DNA of 64,000 nucleotides from Tritrichomonas musculus (GCA_039105265.1 JAPFFF010000004.1:7855501-7919500); one strand, 5' to 3'. Positions 9,096 to 19,618 are shown, numbered from the stretch's first letter. Translations and numbers: made by a program. Notes: a model not told the origin generated them from the letters alone.

Positions 9096-11186
9096 TTACG
9101 CATTATGAGATGACAATTCATCTCTCATCTGCTGAATATGATCTATCAATTCTGGTGAAAACTCCTCATTTGAAGGGAATGAGCTGATATAATTAACAAC
9201 TGCAATGAAGAACGAAGCCGACTGCTGCAGTGCCATATTACTGACCAATTTTGTGAATCTTTTTAACATTGCCGCTATCCATCTCGCGTTTTTTGGTGGA
9301 CTAAACGTGAACACTGTCAAAAAGAACAAGAAAAGGTCGTCAAATTGAATAAACGCGTCAAATTCGCGACTTTTTGAGCGTGGCAAACCGTTTTCTCTCA
9401 AAATATTTTCAGTACTTTTAATTTTCTTTGTTGTCAGTTGGTGAATCTTGGACATCCTGCTCTGAATCCTAGTGAAAATCCAGTGGATGATGTAGGCAAG
9501 GTCAAATGGATTTGAATAGAATTGAATGTCATTCAATTTTTCAGACATTATCAAAAAGTCGTCATCATTGACCATTAGATCGTGAATTGTCTTGCTCGAG
9601 CCTTTAATCGGAATGAACGAAAAGATGCTGCTGTTCGAGTTGACAGAGCTGCAAAGCGGAATGTTTGGATCATCAACGACGTCAGAATCAGTGTCAGATT
9701 CGTTGTCAGAATCGGGGTTCATTGAGTTCGATTGCAGGTTCTGCTGTGAGCGCGACTTGTGCATCGAGTAATCAATGAGGAAACCGTCTGGAATGTCGAG
9801 ATCACGAGGAAGAAGGTTCTGAATGATGGTTGAGTTGACCTGGATGACTTCATCATCTTCATTGAAGTGAAGATATTGGCGGTTTTTTTCACTATCAAGG
9901 TCATTTAGTAAGTAGTCATAATTGAACAGATAGGCAGCATCAAAAATGATCCTCGTGAAGGCTATCGTTATAACCGTTTTTATTTGATGCTGATAGATTT
10001 TCATCATTCTTTCTTTGTCTTTGATTTTGTCAAAAATTTTGCCATCTTTCAAAACCAATTGAAAAAGTTGCGTTAAAAAACCGTTAAAAAGTGAGTAATT
10101 TGGATTACTTTCTTCATTTGACACTTTATTTGGCTTGAACGATAGGTTCCTCTCTGCGATGCCCGTTATTTCAAGAGCGATCTTTTGTATCTCAATTTCT
10201 GGCGAGTCCCTGAATTGAATATTTGAATTGAATACGTTATTTGAGTGGATGAAATAGAAAAGTGAATCATCAAATTTTGAATAGGGGGCATAGTCAATAT
10301 TTGAGAGGAAAAACGGTTGTGGCGGTTGCTTCTTGGTATCGGTGGCGGGTTTTACAGTGTTGCTTTCAGTCTTGCCCTTTTGTTTCTGCCTATTCTTCTG
10401 CTTTTTTTCTTTCTGTTGATTTTGATCGTCCTCATATTCAAAATTTAAAAAATGATTTAATTCTGTTTTTAATTGGTCAATTGTAACGATTTTGTATTTG
10501 GTATATTGGGATAATTGTTGCAGTTTATTATAATATATTTCTTCCCTCTTTGTTAGTTGCATGTACAAACTGTCTTTTTTATTGAAAAATGATGAACAAT
10601 ATTCTAGAAATTGATTATGATCAACTGAAATAGGAATTTTTTGTTCAAAATGTATCTGTACAAATTGAATTATCGTCGAAATAATAGATGTTAGCTCTTC
10701 ACAAATTTTCTGATATTCAACTAATTTTTGTTTTGTCATTTCTTTGTAGCACTGCTTGATAAATAAATATTCAGGGGTTCGTTCATAAATGTTATAATTT
10801 TGATCGTCGTTGTTATTGTCATTGGCAGTATTAGATCTAATTTTTTGGGAGGGCTTTTTTAAAACAATTTGTTTTCTTCTGTCATATACTGAAACACTTT
10901 TTAGTGACCTATTATCTGTACTTTTTGGCGAATTCGAAGTTTGAATCGGTGGGATTTTGGGTAGCATATTTGAATTTTTTTTCTGTTTCTTCTGATTATG
11001 GATTTCGTTTGATGAGCATTTATCTGAATATTTTTGGAATTCTCTTTTTAAAAATTCAATATCATCGCTGGTTCTTTTTTGTACATCGTTATGATTAATA
11101 TTATTTGATTGAAGATGTGCTGGATTACCAATTATAATGAATTTCGATGCTTCTTTTGGGATTGGTTCATAATTTAATTTTTGCAT
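9096..11186 (-). CDS. large low-complexity protein, possible VPS9-like C-terminal domain
   Basis: A 696-aa protein. Residues about 1-130 are polar and disordered (Lys, Asn, Ser, Gln rich), 130-255 are helical, about 255-290 a Lys/Gln-rich linker, 340-460 helical, and 490-520 acidic and Ser/Asp rich. The C-terminal 170 residues (for example FDAFIQFDDLFLFF, then ASFFIAVVNYIS) recall the last helices of VPS9-type Rab5 exchange domains, which end with a D-x-x-P-x-x-x-x-x core and a helix carrying A-V-x-x-I. The resemblance is weak: the usual D-x-x-P motif reads FDDLFLFF here. I would treat the Rab5-GEF idea as a hypothesis. The gene looks intact. No Inr-like motif is obvious upstream. Confidence 0.8.
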   Translation of the reverse strand: MQKLNYEPIPKEASKFIIIGNPAHLQSNNINHNDVQKRTSDDIEFLKREFQKYSDKCSSNEIHNQKKQKKNSNMLPKIPPIQTSNSPKSTDNRSLKSVSVYDRRKQIVLKKPSQKIRSNTANDNNNDDQNYNIYERTPEYLFIKQCYKEMTKQKLVEYQKICEELTSIISTIIQFVQIHFEQKIPISVDHNQFLEYCSSFFNKKDSLYMQLTKREEIYYNKLQQLSQYTKYKIVTIDQLKTELNHFLNFEYEDDQNQQKEKKQKNRQKQKGKTESNTVKPATDTKKQPPQPFFLSNIDYAPYSKFDDSLFYFIHSNNVFNSNIQFRDSPEIEIQKIALEITGIAERNLSFKPNKVSNEESNPNYSLFNGFLTQLFQLVLKDGKIFDKIKDKERMMKIYQHQIKTVITIAFTRIIFDAAYLFNYDYLLNDLDSEKNRQYLHFNEDDEVIQVNSTIIQNLLPRDLDIPDGFLIDYSMHKSRSQQNLQSNSMNPDSDNESDTDSDVVDDPNIPLCSSVNSNSSIFSFIPIKGSSKTIHDLMVNDDDFLIMSEKLNDIQFYSNPFDLAYIIHWIFTRIQSRMSKIHQLTTKKIKSTENILRENGLPRSKSREFDAFIQFDDLFLFFLTVFTFSPPKNARWIAAMLKRFTKLVSNMALQQSASFFIAVVNYISSFPSNEEFSPELIDHIQQMRDELSSHNA

Positions 11187-12041
11187 TTACCTAATTTATT
11201 TTGTAGCAAAATATAAAAACTTATTTTGATTTTGAGTTTTATTTTGAGAAGAACGATATATGTTTTTCAAATAAAAATAAACATGAGATAAAATAAAACT
11301 TAATAAACTATTGAATTAAAATCAAGCATAAAAATAAAAATATTTTTGTTTATAATTGGTATCTTAATTCATAAATAAGAAATTATATAAAATATTAAAA
11401 TGTTTTCTATCATAAATTATTTTAAATTAATTTCTAAATTGGAACACTTCCGAATATCCAATACTGGCAGATGGATGACTTCTAAAGCAAAATATAAATA
11501 TAAACAATAATTAAAATTTATAGCTACTGGTTGAAAAATTAAAATAGATATATTATTTTAATATACGCTTAAAATAATAACATTTTAAATTTCTATTGAG
11601 GATGCTACTTTTTAAGTGCAGATTATTTTAATTCAAAAACTCATTTTTTTTTTTTTTTTTTTTTCACGAAAAAAACTATGTTTAACTTCGCGTGATAAAT
11701 AATTTGATTATTTTTAAAAAATTACAAATGTATAAAATTATATTCTAATATCAATATATATGTTTGTATCGTAAAATAATGAAAGTACTTACGATTTCTT
11801 TCGAAAAGTACCTAAAAGACAGGTACAATTTACTCAATTAAGTACCTGATACCAATATTTCAGTCTTATCATCAAAATACCGGTATTTAGAGGTAATATT
11901 AGAACCTTTTGACAAATATTCGTATCTGTATGTATGATTTAAAAAAAGAAAAGAAAACGCAATTAGTATTCATTGTATTAACTCATTACAATAAATAAAA
12001 TAAAATATTTCAATGAGATAAAGTTTAATTAGATAATAGTA
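11187..12041. other. intergenic, nothing recognised
   Basis: 855 bp of AT-rich DNA between two minus-strand genes, with a T tract at about 11645-11664. It would contain the promoter of the 696-aa gene, but I see no convincing Inr. A short stretch at 11787-11860 repeats the word GTACCT/AGGTAC several times; its meaning is unknown. Confidence 0.5.
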
Positions 12042-15000
12042 TTATTCACTAGTCAATCGATCCAAAGACATTAAAGAATTAGAGAAATCGCCGGACAATA
12101 TCAAATCAATAAATCGTTCATATCTTTCTTCATTCAAGAAAAGAGGCTGTGCCCGTTTATAGCCGATATCAGCGCATCCGTACTTGTCCAAGTAGAACGG
12201 ATTGCATGCGCAGAAGTATTTCTGGTCCACGATGAAAATCTCGGAAGCATATTTTCCTACGAACAAGAGGACTGAAGGGTAATGCTTTGCTCCGTAGAAA
12301 GAAGGAAGGAAGTATCCAATTGTTCTTTCTTCGCAAGTTGTCAAATTCCTCTTATTTTTCTGTAATTCCTCATCGTCGCCTTCAGAATTAATTTCACCGG
12401 ATATTTGGTCGTAGTTGTTTATCAAGTAGTTGTAATCTGTGATGTTGAACAGCTGCACCTTGTCGTAGTTCGTGAGCGGCATTTCGTACGGCTTCAACGC
12501 CAGGTGGAGGAAGAACTTGGGCAACTTCATGAAAGTGAACGGTTTAAATTCAAAGTCTTCGTAATTATTGACGTCAATTGAGGTGAAATTGACTGTGTAT
12601 CGTTCTGACAAATTCTTTGGAGAAAGGATCTCGTCCCAATCAATGATGCTTCCAATGTTGTCTTCGGTTGTGTCGACGTCGATGTCAAGAAGGAAGTATT
12701 CGGCCAAACAGACCCTTCTCAAAAAGAGACACAATTCTTTCTCTTTCAGATCACATGTCAGTGATGAAACGACGTCTTTTATTCCTTGTTCAAAGTTGTC
12801 TTTTTCAATCAACTTTTTGATAAACTTCTGAAAAACAGTCATGAGCGATTCACAGTCAACTTCTTCTTCGTTTGGAAGCTTCATTTCTGGCTTGCCTTGG
12901 ATTCTGTATGCATACCAGGCTGCCAAGAAAAGGTTCCTTGAAAGAAGCTTTGTTTTCTCAGAATCGAGGCAATCAGGGAGGCTTCTGAGTCTGATTTCGT
13001 AAGTAGAAATCAAGCCACTAATTGACTTAATGAGCTCGATGAAGACGTTAATAGGTGAATTATTGAAAAAGGAGGTGAATTTCGTAATAAATTGATTAAT
13101 TGAATCAATGGCGCTTTGACCAAGTGTTCCTTCTTCTTCTTGTAACTCGAATGTCTCTATGTTCTTAAATACAGACATCTTGTCAATGCTGTCAATTGAC
13201 GGTAGTAAAGCGTTCTTCAACGAACGATCTATTGGGCATGTGAAGACGTCGTCTTGCACGCAATTTGGATGGACTGGATGCTGGCAGATGCCGAATTGAA
13301 TGACGAAGTTTGCACCCGCAGTGACTCGTACTTGTGATTGGTTTTCTTTTGATTTCTTGTATTCTTCATTCTCTTCTTTCTGCTGTTGTTTGAACTCTTT
13401 ATCATAGCTTGTTCTCTGTTTTGCATTTCTTCTTTGAATTGCCTGCTGAGACATGATTGTATCGAAGAGCATCATTAAAGTGTTTCTTCTTTCTTCTGCC
13501 TCTTCTTCACTCAGTCCTTCAGTCTCAGTCAGCTGTGGAAAGCGAGAATTCAGCAAAGCCATGACAACGTCAGGATCAATTGCATTTTCATCATTATTAT
13601 TATTATTTGCTTCTTCTTCTTCTTCATTTTCATTATCTTTTTCTTTTTCATCTTCATCATTATCAAAGTCAGCAAGATTGTCATCAATTGCTCTTTGCTT
13701 GATTTCGTCTTTGTTGAATAATGGCGGCTTGTCAATGACGAATGGAAGCTTTGTTCGGTACATGTAAAGCGGATAAGAGAGGATTTCATTCTTCTTGTAA
13801 GTTGAGCAAATTGAACAAACTTCTCTATCAAGCGCAAAAGGCTCGCTGTTACTGATTGTTGAAATGTCATCAATTGAATCGGTTCCTTTTTGATGGAGTT
13901 GATTAGAAGTGTTGTAATTATTAATCATGTTCTTGTAATGATTCATTATGTCTTCTTTAAGTTTGTTTGCTTTCTTGTGCTTGAGCATCTTGACTTCTTG
14001 TGCTGTGTTCTGCTTTTGACTCTCTTTGTCATCAATGCAATCAAGATGAATGTGGGACGATATCTCATTCAATACATTAAGTCCAAGTTTGCCTTTCTCA
14101 TAAAGAACATCAATGATCGATTTAGGTGGAAGATTGTTCGTGCTGAATTTAATATTGAGAAGTGAAACAAAGTTGTTTTCATCAAGAGTGTTGTTTATAA
14201 AGGCAGTCTCTTCTTCAATCTCGTTGTGCTTCGTTACGAAATTGAGAAAACGAGTGAATAGGTTCTTCTTCTTGACATGATATTGGAAGACATTTGTCTT
14301 CAGCTTGCTGATTAAATCAAACAATGTGTCGTACTTGATTTCATTCGCCTTTATTGGTGCTGGCTGGCCTTCCTTATTCTCTTCTTTGATGAACTTGGCA
14401 ATCATGATCAGGATGTTCATTGCCAAGTGGTCGTTGACATCAGACGATGATGAATCAATTCCAGCGCTCGTTCTCAATGTATGGTAAACGATAGCCAAAG
14501 CAGTTGGGGTCATCAAGAATTGCTTCAAATGAATGCTCAATCCATCAACATCAACATCTGGCATATCAGCATTTTTACTCTTATTATCATTGTTATTGTT
14601 ATTATCATTGTTGTTGTTATTATCATTGTTGTTGTTATTATCATTGTTGTTGTTATTATCATTGTTATTGTTATTATCATTGTTATTGTTATTATCATTG
14701 TTATTGTTATTATCATTGTTATTATCATTGTTATTGTTATTATCATTGTTATTGTTATTATCATTGTTATTGTTATTATCATTGTTGTCATTGTTATTTT
14801 CATTGTTATTGTTGTTATCATTGTTGTTGTTGTCGGTTTGGTTTGCTTGGAATTGGTTGCCTGTGCTTGCGGTGTTTGTTGGCTGCTTGGTTGGGAAGAA
14901 GAAGGTTTCTTCTGGCTGGAATTCTTGGATTTTCAGCAATTCTTCTGGTTTCTTTGATATTTCATTGTTCATCATTGTCATCGAATCATTAATTGATATG

Positions 15001-17168
15001 ATTGCTGATATTGGGTTCCACTTCACGTCTTCCTTTAGGTAGAATGAGATTTCCTGCTGGAAAGATCTTGATGATTCTTGTGACTCTTGCTTTTCGTTGT
15101 TGTCTTTCTTGTTTGTTGTAGCGATCTTCATCAAAATGTCGTTGAAAGAAAACAAATTGAGCCAAGACTCGAACACGGACGAATCGTAGAGTTTGTTTAA
15201 CTGTCCAATAGAGTGCACGCCTTTCTTCAAAGCGAACACTAGCTGTTCCTGCACGAATTTGTAAGGATCTTGGTGGAATAAAGTGCGTTCAGTCACCAAC
15301 AAAAGAGCTGTGTACAAGAATGAGAAGAGCATTTGTTTCTGTTTTTCATTGATGTTTTCATCCTCGTAATCTTTGGATGAGAAGTCATCAAACAAGCCAA
15401 ATTCACGAGCAAGTTCGAAAGCGAAGAACTCCTTCAAACCGAACTCGTCATTCATTGTTTTATTATCTGTTTGCAGACCAATTAACAATTGAAATGCTGG
15501 TATATATTTTGTGAAGAAATTCGAGGCCATTCCTTCTTTGTTTAAGAAGTCATAAATAACAGCCACTCCTTTGTTGTTGGCAGCTGCAATTGACTGACGA
15601 TGAGAGATGTAAGAAGCAATGGTTTTCAATGTAACAATTCCAAGTTTGACACGAAGACTCAATGATTTTTCATTGGAAAGAATTCTTGCTATTTTCACCT
15701 TAGATAAAAGGTCAATTCTAACAAGTGACACAACAGCATCACATAAAAGATTACTCAAAAAGAATGAGCCACCATTGTGGAATGACATGTAGCTTGTAGG
15801 TGGAAAAGTGTCAGGAGGAACTTCCTTTGTATTCAATAATTCAAGAACAAATTTGTCATTCTCGTTTTCTTTGCCATTTCCACTTCCAATTGGATTCTTG
15901 CCAGCAATGAAGATTGGCGAAATATCAAGAAGCTTCTCGAGCTCTTCAAATAGTTTGTCGTACTTCAATGTCGGCTTGTTCTTGAAGGCGTTAAAAACGG
16001 TATAGAAGAGAAGAATGAAATGAAAAACAGGAATAAAGTAAAGCTGTTCTTTTGCATCTTTAAATGAGGTAACAATAGTTGTATCATTTTCTTTTCCTTC
16101 AGACCTTCCTCTTTGGCTTCCAACCGCTAATATTTTAGTGACCAAATTATCAAAGAAAAGTTGTGTTTCTTTATTCGGTTGCACTTTTGTGGCATCTGAA
16201 ACACGATAGGCCAAAGTGGCAAGTAAGTTTGGGAATTCTTGGTAATTGTCTTTTTCGCCAAGATAAGAAAAAAAGTCTGTAAAGTAGGCCAAATTGTCTG
16301 TGAAAAAGTTGACCCAGTTCCACTTATTGTCAATAATATGAGACTCAAAAACTCTTTGCGTGAAAATATGAAACCAAAAGTCATTCCAAACTTCATACGT
16401 AATGCCTCTGGCGCCACGAGTTATGATAGTGTTTACGTCTTTGATAACTGAATCATTAATTACATCAATCGCTATAATTGAGAAGTTTCTTAAGAAAAGT
16501 TGATCGTTAATAAGTCCGCCACAAAGTGTCTGTAACGATTGGTTGAATTCTGGGCTGTATTTGATAATATCTTTCATCAAAGCCTTAAAATCAAATTTTT
16601 CTGTTAATGAAATTACAATTAAACGTCGGAAACCATCACCAAACTTTAAAAATGATGATATAAATTGTAATATGGTAATCGCGTTTTCAGTATTCTCATT
16701 TGTGAATTTGGAGAGCGAGGTAAAAGCTGCTTTAAAAATAGTATCGGTTAAAAGCGTTTGAAGATTTGGGTCTAAATAATCTTGAGGATTGTTATCATGT
16801 TCATCGAGACCATGATGTTTTGAGCAGTATCCTGAACATTTCCATTGTGTTAAGTCTCCGCAGTCGCAATTACCATTTGTTCCTGAGAGAATAACGTAAT
16901 CATGTTTTTCATGATTTCCATTAAGAAAACAGGAAAGGCAAATGCAGGCATTATTCGCAAGAGCGCAGTCACGGCAAAAAAAGCATAGCTCTGGGGTTGA
17001 CCATTCATGTTGACAAGTGGAAATATGAGCATTTTCTAAATGGTAGGAATAAAACTCTTTATATGAATCAAAATTTGAAAATGAACAAATAATTTCTTGG
17101 CATTTGTTGATAGCTTTGGTAGGATCTGATGAAAAAATATCTGCGAGCTTGTTATAATCGTAATCCAT
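12042..17168 (-). CDS. UBR-box E3 ubiquitin ligase (UBR1/UBR2/UBR3-like N-recognin)
   Basis: A 1708-aa protein. Residues 51-119 form a UBR box, the zinc domain that binds destabilising N-termini (C-x-H-x-W-x-x-x-x-x-C-x-x-C then CICLSC, HKHDY-like and CDCG). A RING-type finger is split: EVCSIC near residue 1114 and CQHPVHPNCV...CPIDR near 1285-1310, separated by about 170 acidic, Asn-rich residues. The C-terminal 250 residues match the UBR autoinhibitory/cap region (LPSFYGAKHYP, CNPFYLDKYG, D-x-G-x-x-R-x-x-P-L). A poly-Asn/Asp tract at residues about 780-865 interrupts the middle. The family ubiquitinates N-degron substrates with an E2 in the cytosol or nucleus. Length is close to that of yeast and animal UBR proteins and the frame is intact. 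Confidence 0.9.
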   Translation of the reverse strand: MDYDYNKLADIFSSDPTKAINKCQEIICSFSNFDSYKEFYSYHLENAHISTCQHEWSTPELCFFCRDCALANNACICLSCFLNGNHEKHDYVILSGTNGNCDCGDLTQWKCSGYCSKHHGLDEHDNNPQDYLDPNLQTLLTDTIFKAAFTSLSKFTNENTENAITILQFISSFLKFGDGFRRLIVISLTEKFDFKALMKDIIKYSPEFNQSLQTLCGGLINDQLFLRNFSIIAIDVINDSVIKDVNTIITRGARGITYEVWNDFWFHIFTQRVFESHIIDNKWNWVNFFTDNLAYFTDFFSYLGEKDNYQEFPNLLATLAYRVSDATKVQPNKETQLFFDNLVTKILAVGSQRGRSEGKENDTTIVTSFKDAKEQLYFIPVFHFILLFYTVFNAFKNKPTLKYDKLFEELEKLLDISPIFIAGKNPIGSGNGKENENDKFVLELLNTKEVPPDTFPPTSYMSFHNGGSFFLSNLLCDAVVSLVRIDLLSKVKIARILSNEKSLSLRVKLGIVTLKTIASYISHRQSIAAANNKGVAVIYDFLNKEGMASNFFTKYIPAFQLLIGLQTDNKTMNDEFGLKEFFAFELAREFGLFDDFSSKDYEDENINEKQKQMLFSFLYTALLLVTERTLFHQDPYKFVQEQLVFALKKGVHSIGQLNKLYDSSVFESWLNLFSFNDILMKIATTNKKDNNEKQESQESSRSFQQEISFYLKEDVKWNPISAIISINDSMTMMNNEISKKPEELLKIQEFQPEETFFFPTKQPTNTASTGNQFQANQTDNNNNDNNNNNENNNDNNDNNNNNDNNNNNDNNNNNDNNNDNNNNNDNNNNNDNNNNNDNNNNNDNNNNNDNNNNNDNNNNNDNKSKNADMPDVDVDGLSIHLKQFLMTPTALAIVYHTLRTSAGIDSSSSDVNDHLAMNILIMIAKFIKEENKEGQPAPIKANEIKYDTLFDLISKLKTNVFQYHVKKKNLFTRFLNFVTKHNEIEEETAFINNTLDENNFVSLLNIKFSTNNLPPKSIIDVLYEKGKLGLNVLNEISSHIHLDCIDDKESQKQNTAQEVKMLKHKKANKLKEDIMNHYKNMINNYNTSNQLHQKGTDSIDDISTISNSEPFALDREVCSICSTYKKNEILSYPLYMYRTKLPFVIDKPPLFNKDEIKQRAIDDNLADFDNDEDEKEKDNENEEEEEANNNNNDENAIDPDVVMALLNSRFPQLTETEGLSEEEAEERRNTLMMLFDTIMSQQAIQRRNAKQRTSYDKEFKQQQKEENEEYKKSKENQSQVRVTAGANFVIQFGICQHPVHPNCVQDDVFTCPIDRSLKNALLPSIDSIDKMSVFKNIETFELQEEEGTLGQSAIDSINQFITKFTSFFNNSPINVFIELIKSISGLISTYEIRLRSLPDCLDSEKTKLLSRNLFLAAWYAYRIQGKPEMKLPNEEEVDCESLMTVFQKFIKKLIEKDNFEQGIKDVVSSLTCDLKEKELCLFLRRVCLAEYFLLDIDVDTTEDNIGSIIDWDEILSPKNLSERYTVNFTSIDVNNYEDFEFKPFTFMKLPKFFLHLALKPYEMPLTNYDKVQLFNITDYNYLINNYDQISGEINSEGDDEELQKNKRNLTTCEERTIGYFLPSFYGAKHYPSVLLFVGKYASEIFIVDQKYFCACNPFYLDKYGCADIGYKRAQPLFLNEERYERFIDLILSGDFSNSLMSLDRLTSE
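14575..14835 (-). repeat. trinucleotide-derived Asn/Asp repeat inside the UBR gene
   Basis: An impure ATT/GTT/ATC repeat (on the plus strand) encodes a run of Asp and Asn in the pattern D-N-N-N-N-N repeated about 15 times in the UBR ligase. It makes long false open frames on the plus strand (Leu-rich or Ile/Val-rich). The array of 18-bp units is likely to vary in length between strains. Confidence 0.9.
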
Positions 17169-17281
17169 GATGTAAAATTTTTATATTGAAATTTTTGATT
17201 AAAAAATAGGTCAAATTTATGAGAAATCTTCACTTTTACATTTTTTAAAAAAATTATGTGAAATGATTTAATCATTTAATA

Positions 17282-17343
17282 TCACGAGTCGGTTTCCGTA
17301 GTGCTAACGATACGCTAATATCCCAGGTCAACACGACTCGTGA
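17282..17343. other. GC-richer 62-bp hairpin island with tRNA-like words, followed by poly(A)
   Basis: A perfect 10-bp inverted repeat (TCACGAGTCG at 17282-17291, CGACTCGTGA at 17334-17343) encloses 42 bp of unusually GC-rich sequence. The 5' half contains GGTTTCCGTAGTG, like the start of tRNA-Val genes and overlapping a weak box-A-like word, but no matching 3' acceptor strand is present. It is followed by about 38 bp that are nearly all A. It could be a tRNA-derived retroposed scrap (SINE-like) or a small structured RNA. I cannot tell. Confidence 0.35.
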
Positions 17344-17347
17344 AAAA

Positions 17348-17383
<36 letters not shown>

Positions 17384-17392
17384 ATTAAGGGA

Positions 17393-18284
17393 TAGTATTA
17401 GCCAACCGTCAAAGCTCACAATTTTTTGTGAGAAAATATCATATAGACGAATTTCATTTATCTTCTGAATTTTTCTGAACTTAAATGAATGAAGTGAAAA
17501 ATAATAGAAAATAATAGAAAAAATGATCGTTAAAATTTTATTAATGTTTTTAAAATATTTTGGAAAATAATTATTCTTTCTGAATGGAATAAATATTTCC
17601 CATTCTAATTCCTAATTCTTCATTTAACAAATCATCAGATTTGTTATAGTTCTTTTTTCCGAAAATAAATTTCAGATGAGAAAAGAGTCGCTCTACTACT
17701 GCCTCGTGCAAGGCATATTTAGCATCTTTATAGCCAATTCTGCCAAACGATTCATCCCAGAAACTTGTCTTAAATTATTCCAAAAATCAAATGGATCAGT
17801 TTCTCCAAAATATATCAAGTATTAGTAAAAAAATATCGTTTTATTTTTTTCTTTACAAAAAGGGCAGTAACTGTAAACTAACGGATGCCCAACATATATA
17901 ATTCCATATTTAGCAAATTTTTTAACATTTGCTTTGAAATATCGATTGGTATTTGCGTTATCAATTGATAATAGCGTTTTTATTAATAATTCACTTACAG
18001 CTGGGAGAGTAATTATGGAAAAAAATGAAAATTTTCATAAAAATAATAAAAAAATATTTTTTTTTTGCGAATAATATGAATAATAATAAAAAATTAATTA
18101 TACTTTTATTAATATATATCATTAACAAATAAATATTTATGAATATAAATATAAATCTAACATATATTTTGAGATATAGTTAAAATTATTTCTTGAGTTT
18201 TACTTTAATTCAAAATGTATTCTCAAAATATACGGGCTTAATTGAAATTAATTTGAATTGATAAATGACGGTTGGCTAATACTA
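17393..18284 (-). mobile_element. hAT-type DNA transposon remnant (element A) with perfect TIRs
   Basis: Perfect 19-bp terminal inverted repeats (TAGTATTAGCCAACCGTCA at 17393-17411, its complement at 18266-18284) are flanked by an 8-bp target duplication TTAAGGGA (17385-17392 and 18285-18292). The minus strand holds a decayed transposase: 17571-17758 reads YALHEAVVERLFSHL and onward, matching the C-terminal dimerisation region of hAT transposases; an upstream segment with DPFDFWNNLR is in another frame, and other stops are present. The 892-bp length against about 2.5-4 kb for autonomous hATs shows a deleted copy. It sits in the first bases of the MITE that starts at 18285. Confidence 0.85.
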
Positions 18285-19618
18285 TTAAGGGACCACTATC
18301 AAATTCTATGTTAAAAATTCTATGAGTTATCACAAAATTAATTGACTTAAAAAAAATTATTTCTTGAGTATTTTTGCTATATTTTGGTATATATAAATTA
18401 TATAAATTACATATCATTTATTTCTATTCTTCTTTTAAGCCTATTCACTTTTTTCAATAAAAATTTAAAAGTTGAAAGTAAACCTTCGAAAGGTCACCTC
18501 AAAATATTAACCCGACCACAAATTTTTTTTTGGGGTCACTACCCAAAAAAAAAATGAAGAGTTCGCGTTTGACCCTTTTATTTCTAGTGTATTTTTTGGA
18601 TTATTTTTTATAAAATCATGTTCTATAATTAATTTTTTATTGATTCATGCATTTTTTTAAAGTGAATTTTGATTTTAGAAAATAAAATTTAATGATATGA
18701 CTTGTTATATGAAATATTTCAAATTATATTTAGAAAAGAATTTTTTATTTGAAAATCAAGTAATAGTTTGTCAAAACAGGATAATCTTTTAAAATCTGAA
18801 ATAGTTATTAATATATCTTAATATTGTATTCAAACATGAAATAAAAGAACCAAATGCCAAAATTTTTTAATTATATAAGTGATTAGTAACATTAATTAAT
18901 AGCGAAATAAACTAAAATGCATAGTATAAATGTTGAAAAAAAGATAAAAAATATAAAACAAGTAAATGAATAGTTAATATTATTTAAAATTTGTAGATTT
19001 CAAAGCTTAATATAAAAAAATATTACATAACTTAAATTTATGTATTATTTCTCTTTTCATAAGTCATCTAAACAATAAATTAAATGACAATGAAAATCAG
19101 AAAAAAATACAATACAAATAAAAATCAATTAACTTTCAAGAAAAAAGGTTTTACGATATTAAAAATTGTAATTAAATAGAATGATAGAGAAAATAATTTC
19201 AAAAAACAATTTTTGAGAAAAATATCAGATGCATTATTCTAATGAAATAAAAATTTTTACTAAAAAGGATTAAAAAGCTTGTAAATTTTTTAATAAACCT
19301 TTTTTTATATAAATATTTATTCCACATTTTGAGATAAATGAATTTTAAAAATTTCGGGTCAAAAACCGCTTTGGGTAGGCGGTAATTTGCGACCCCTGGT
19401 CAAAATATACCTAAAATTTTTGACCCGATTGAAAATGGGTAAATCGGGTACCCCTTACAAGGTCTAGTTGAAAGGAGTAAATATTTTACAAAAATGATCG
19501 GAATGGTGAAATTTTAAAGTTTTAAACTTTTTCCGAGATAACAACTATTGATTTTTCTTTTCTATGAGTTTTCTCAATATTGAAATGTTTACAAAAAAAT
19601 ATGATAGTGGTCCCTTAA
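18285..19618. mobile_element. TTAA/TA-flanked MITE, copy 1, split by a nested element
   Basis: Terminal inverted repeats GGGACCACTATC (18289) and GATAGTGGTCCC (to 19614), each bordered by TTAA. The sequence matches the copy at 55145-55482 in opposite orientation, except that it carries a 988-bp insertion at 18479-19466. No coding capacity. TTAA borders suggest piggyBac-like targeting, but a TA duplication (mariner-like) fits as well, because the ends are symmetrical. The left end was later hit by element A. Confidence 0.85.
18479..19466. mobile_element. non-autonomous element (element B) nested in the MITE, 8-bp TSD
   Basis: The boundaries are fixed by comparison with the uninterrupted MITE at 55145-55482. 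The duplicated target is GTTGAAAG (18471-18478 and 19467-19474). Imperfect terminal inverted repeats (TAAACCTTCGAAAGG on the left; complement of the right end TAGACCTTGTAAGGGG) and several subterminal GGGTCA/TGACCC words are visible. No coding capacity was found. An 8-bp duplication and a TA start suggest a hAT-related MITE. Confidence 0.8.

Noticed and set aside
14481-15042. Long plus-strand Leu-, Ile/Val- and Tyr/Cys-rich ORFs
   Set aside because: They are antisense readings of the poly-Asn/Asp tract in the UBR gene and show pure repeat composition.
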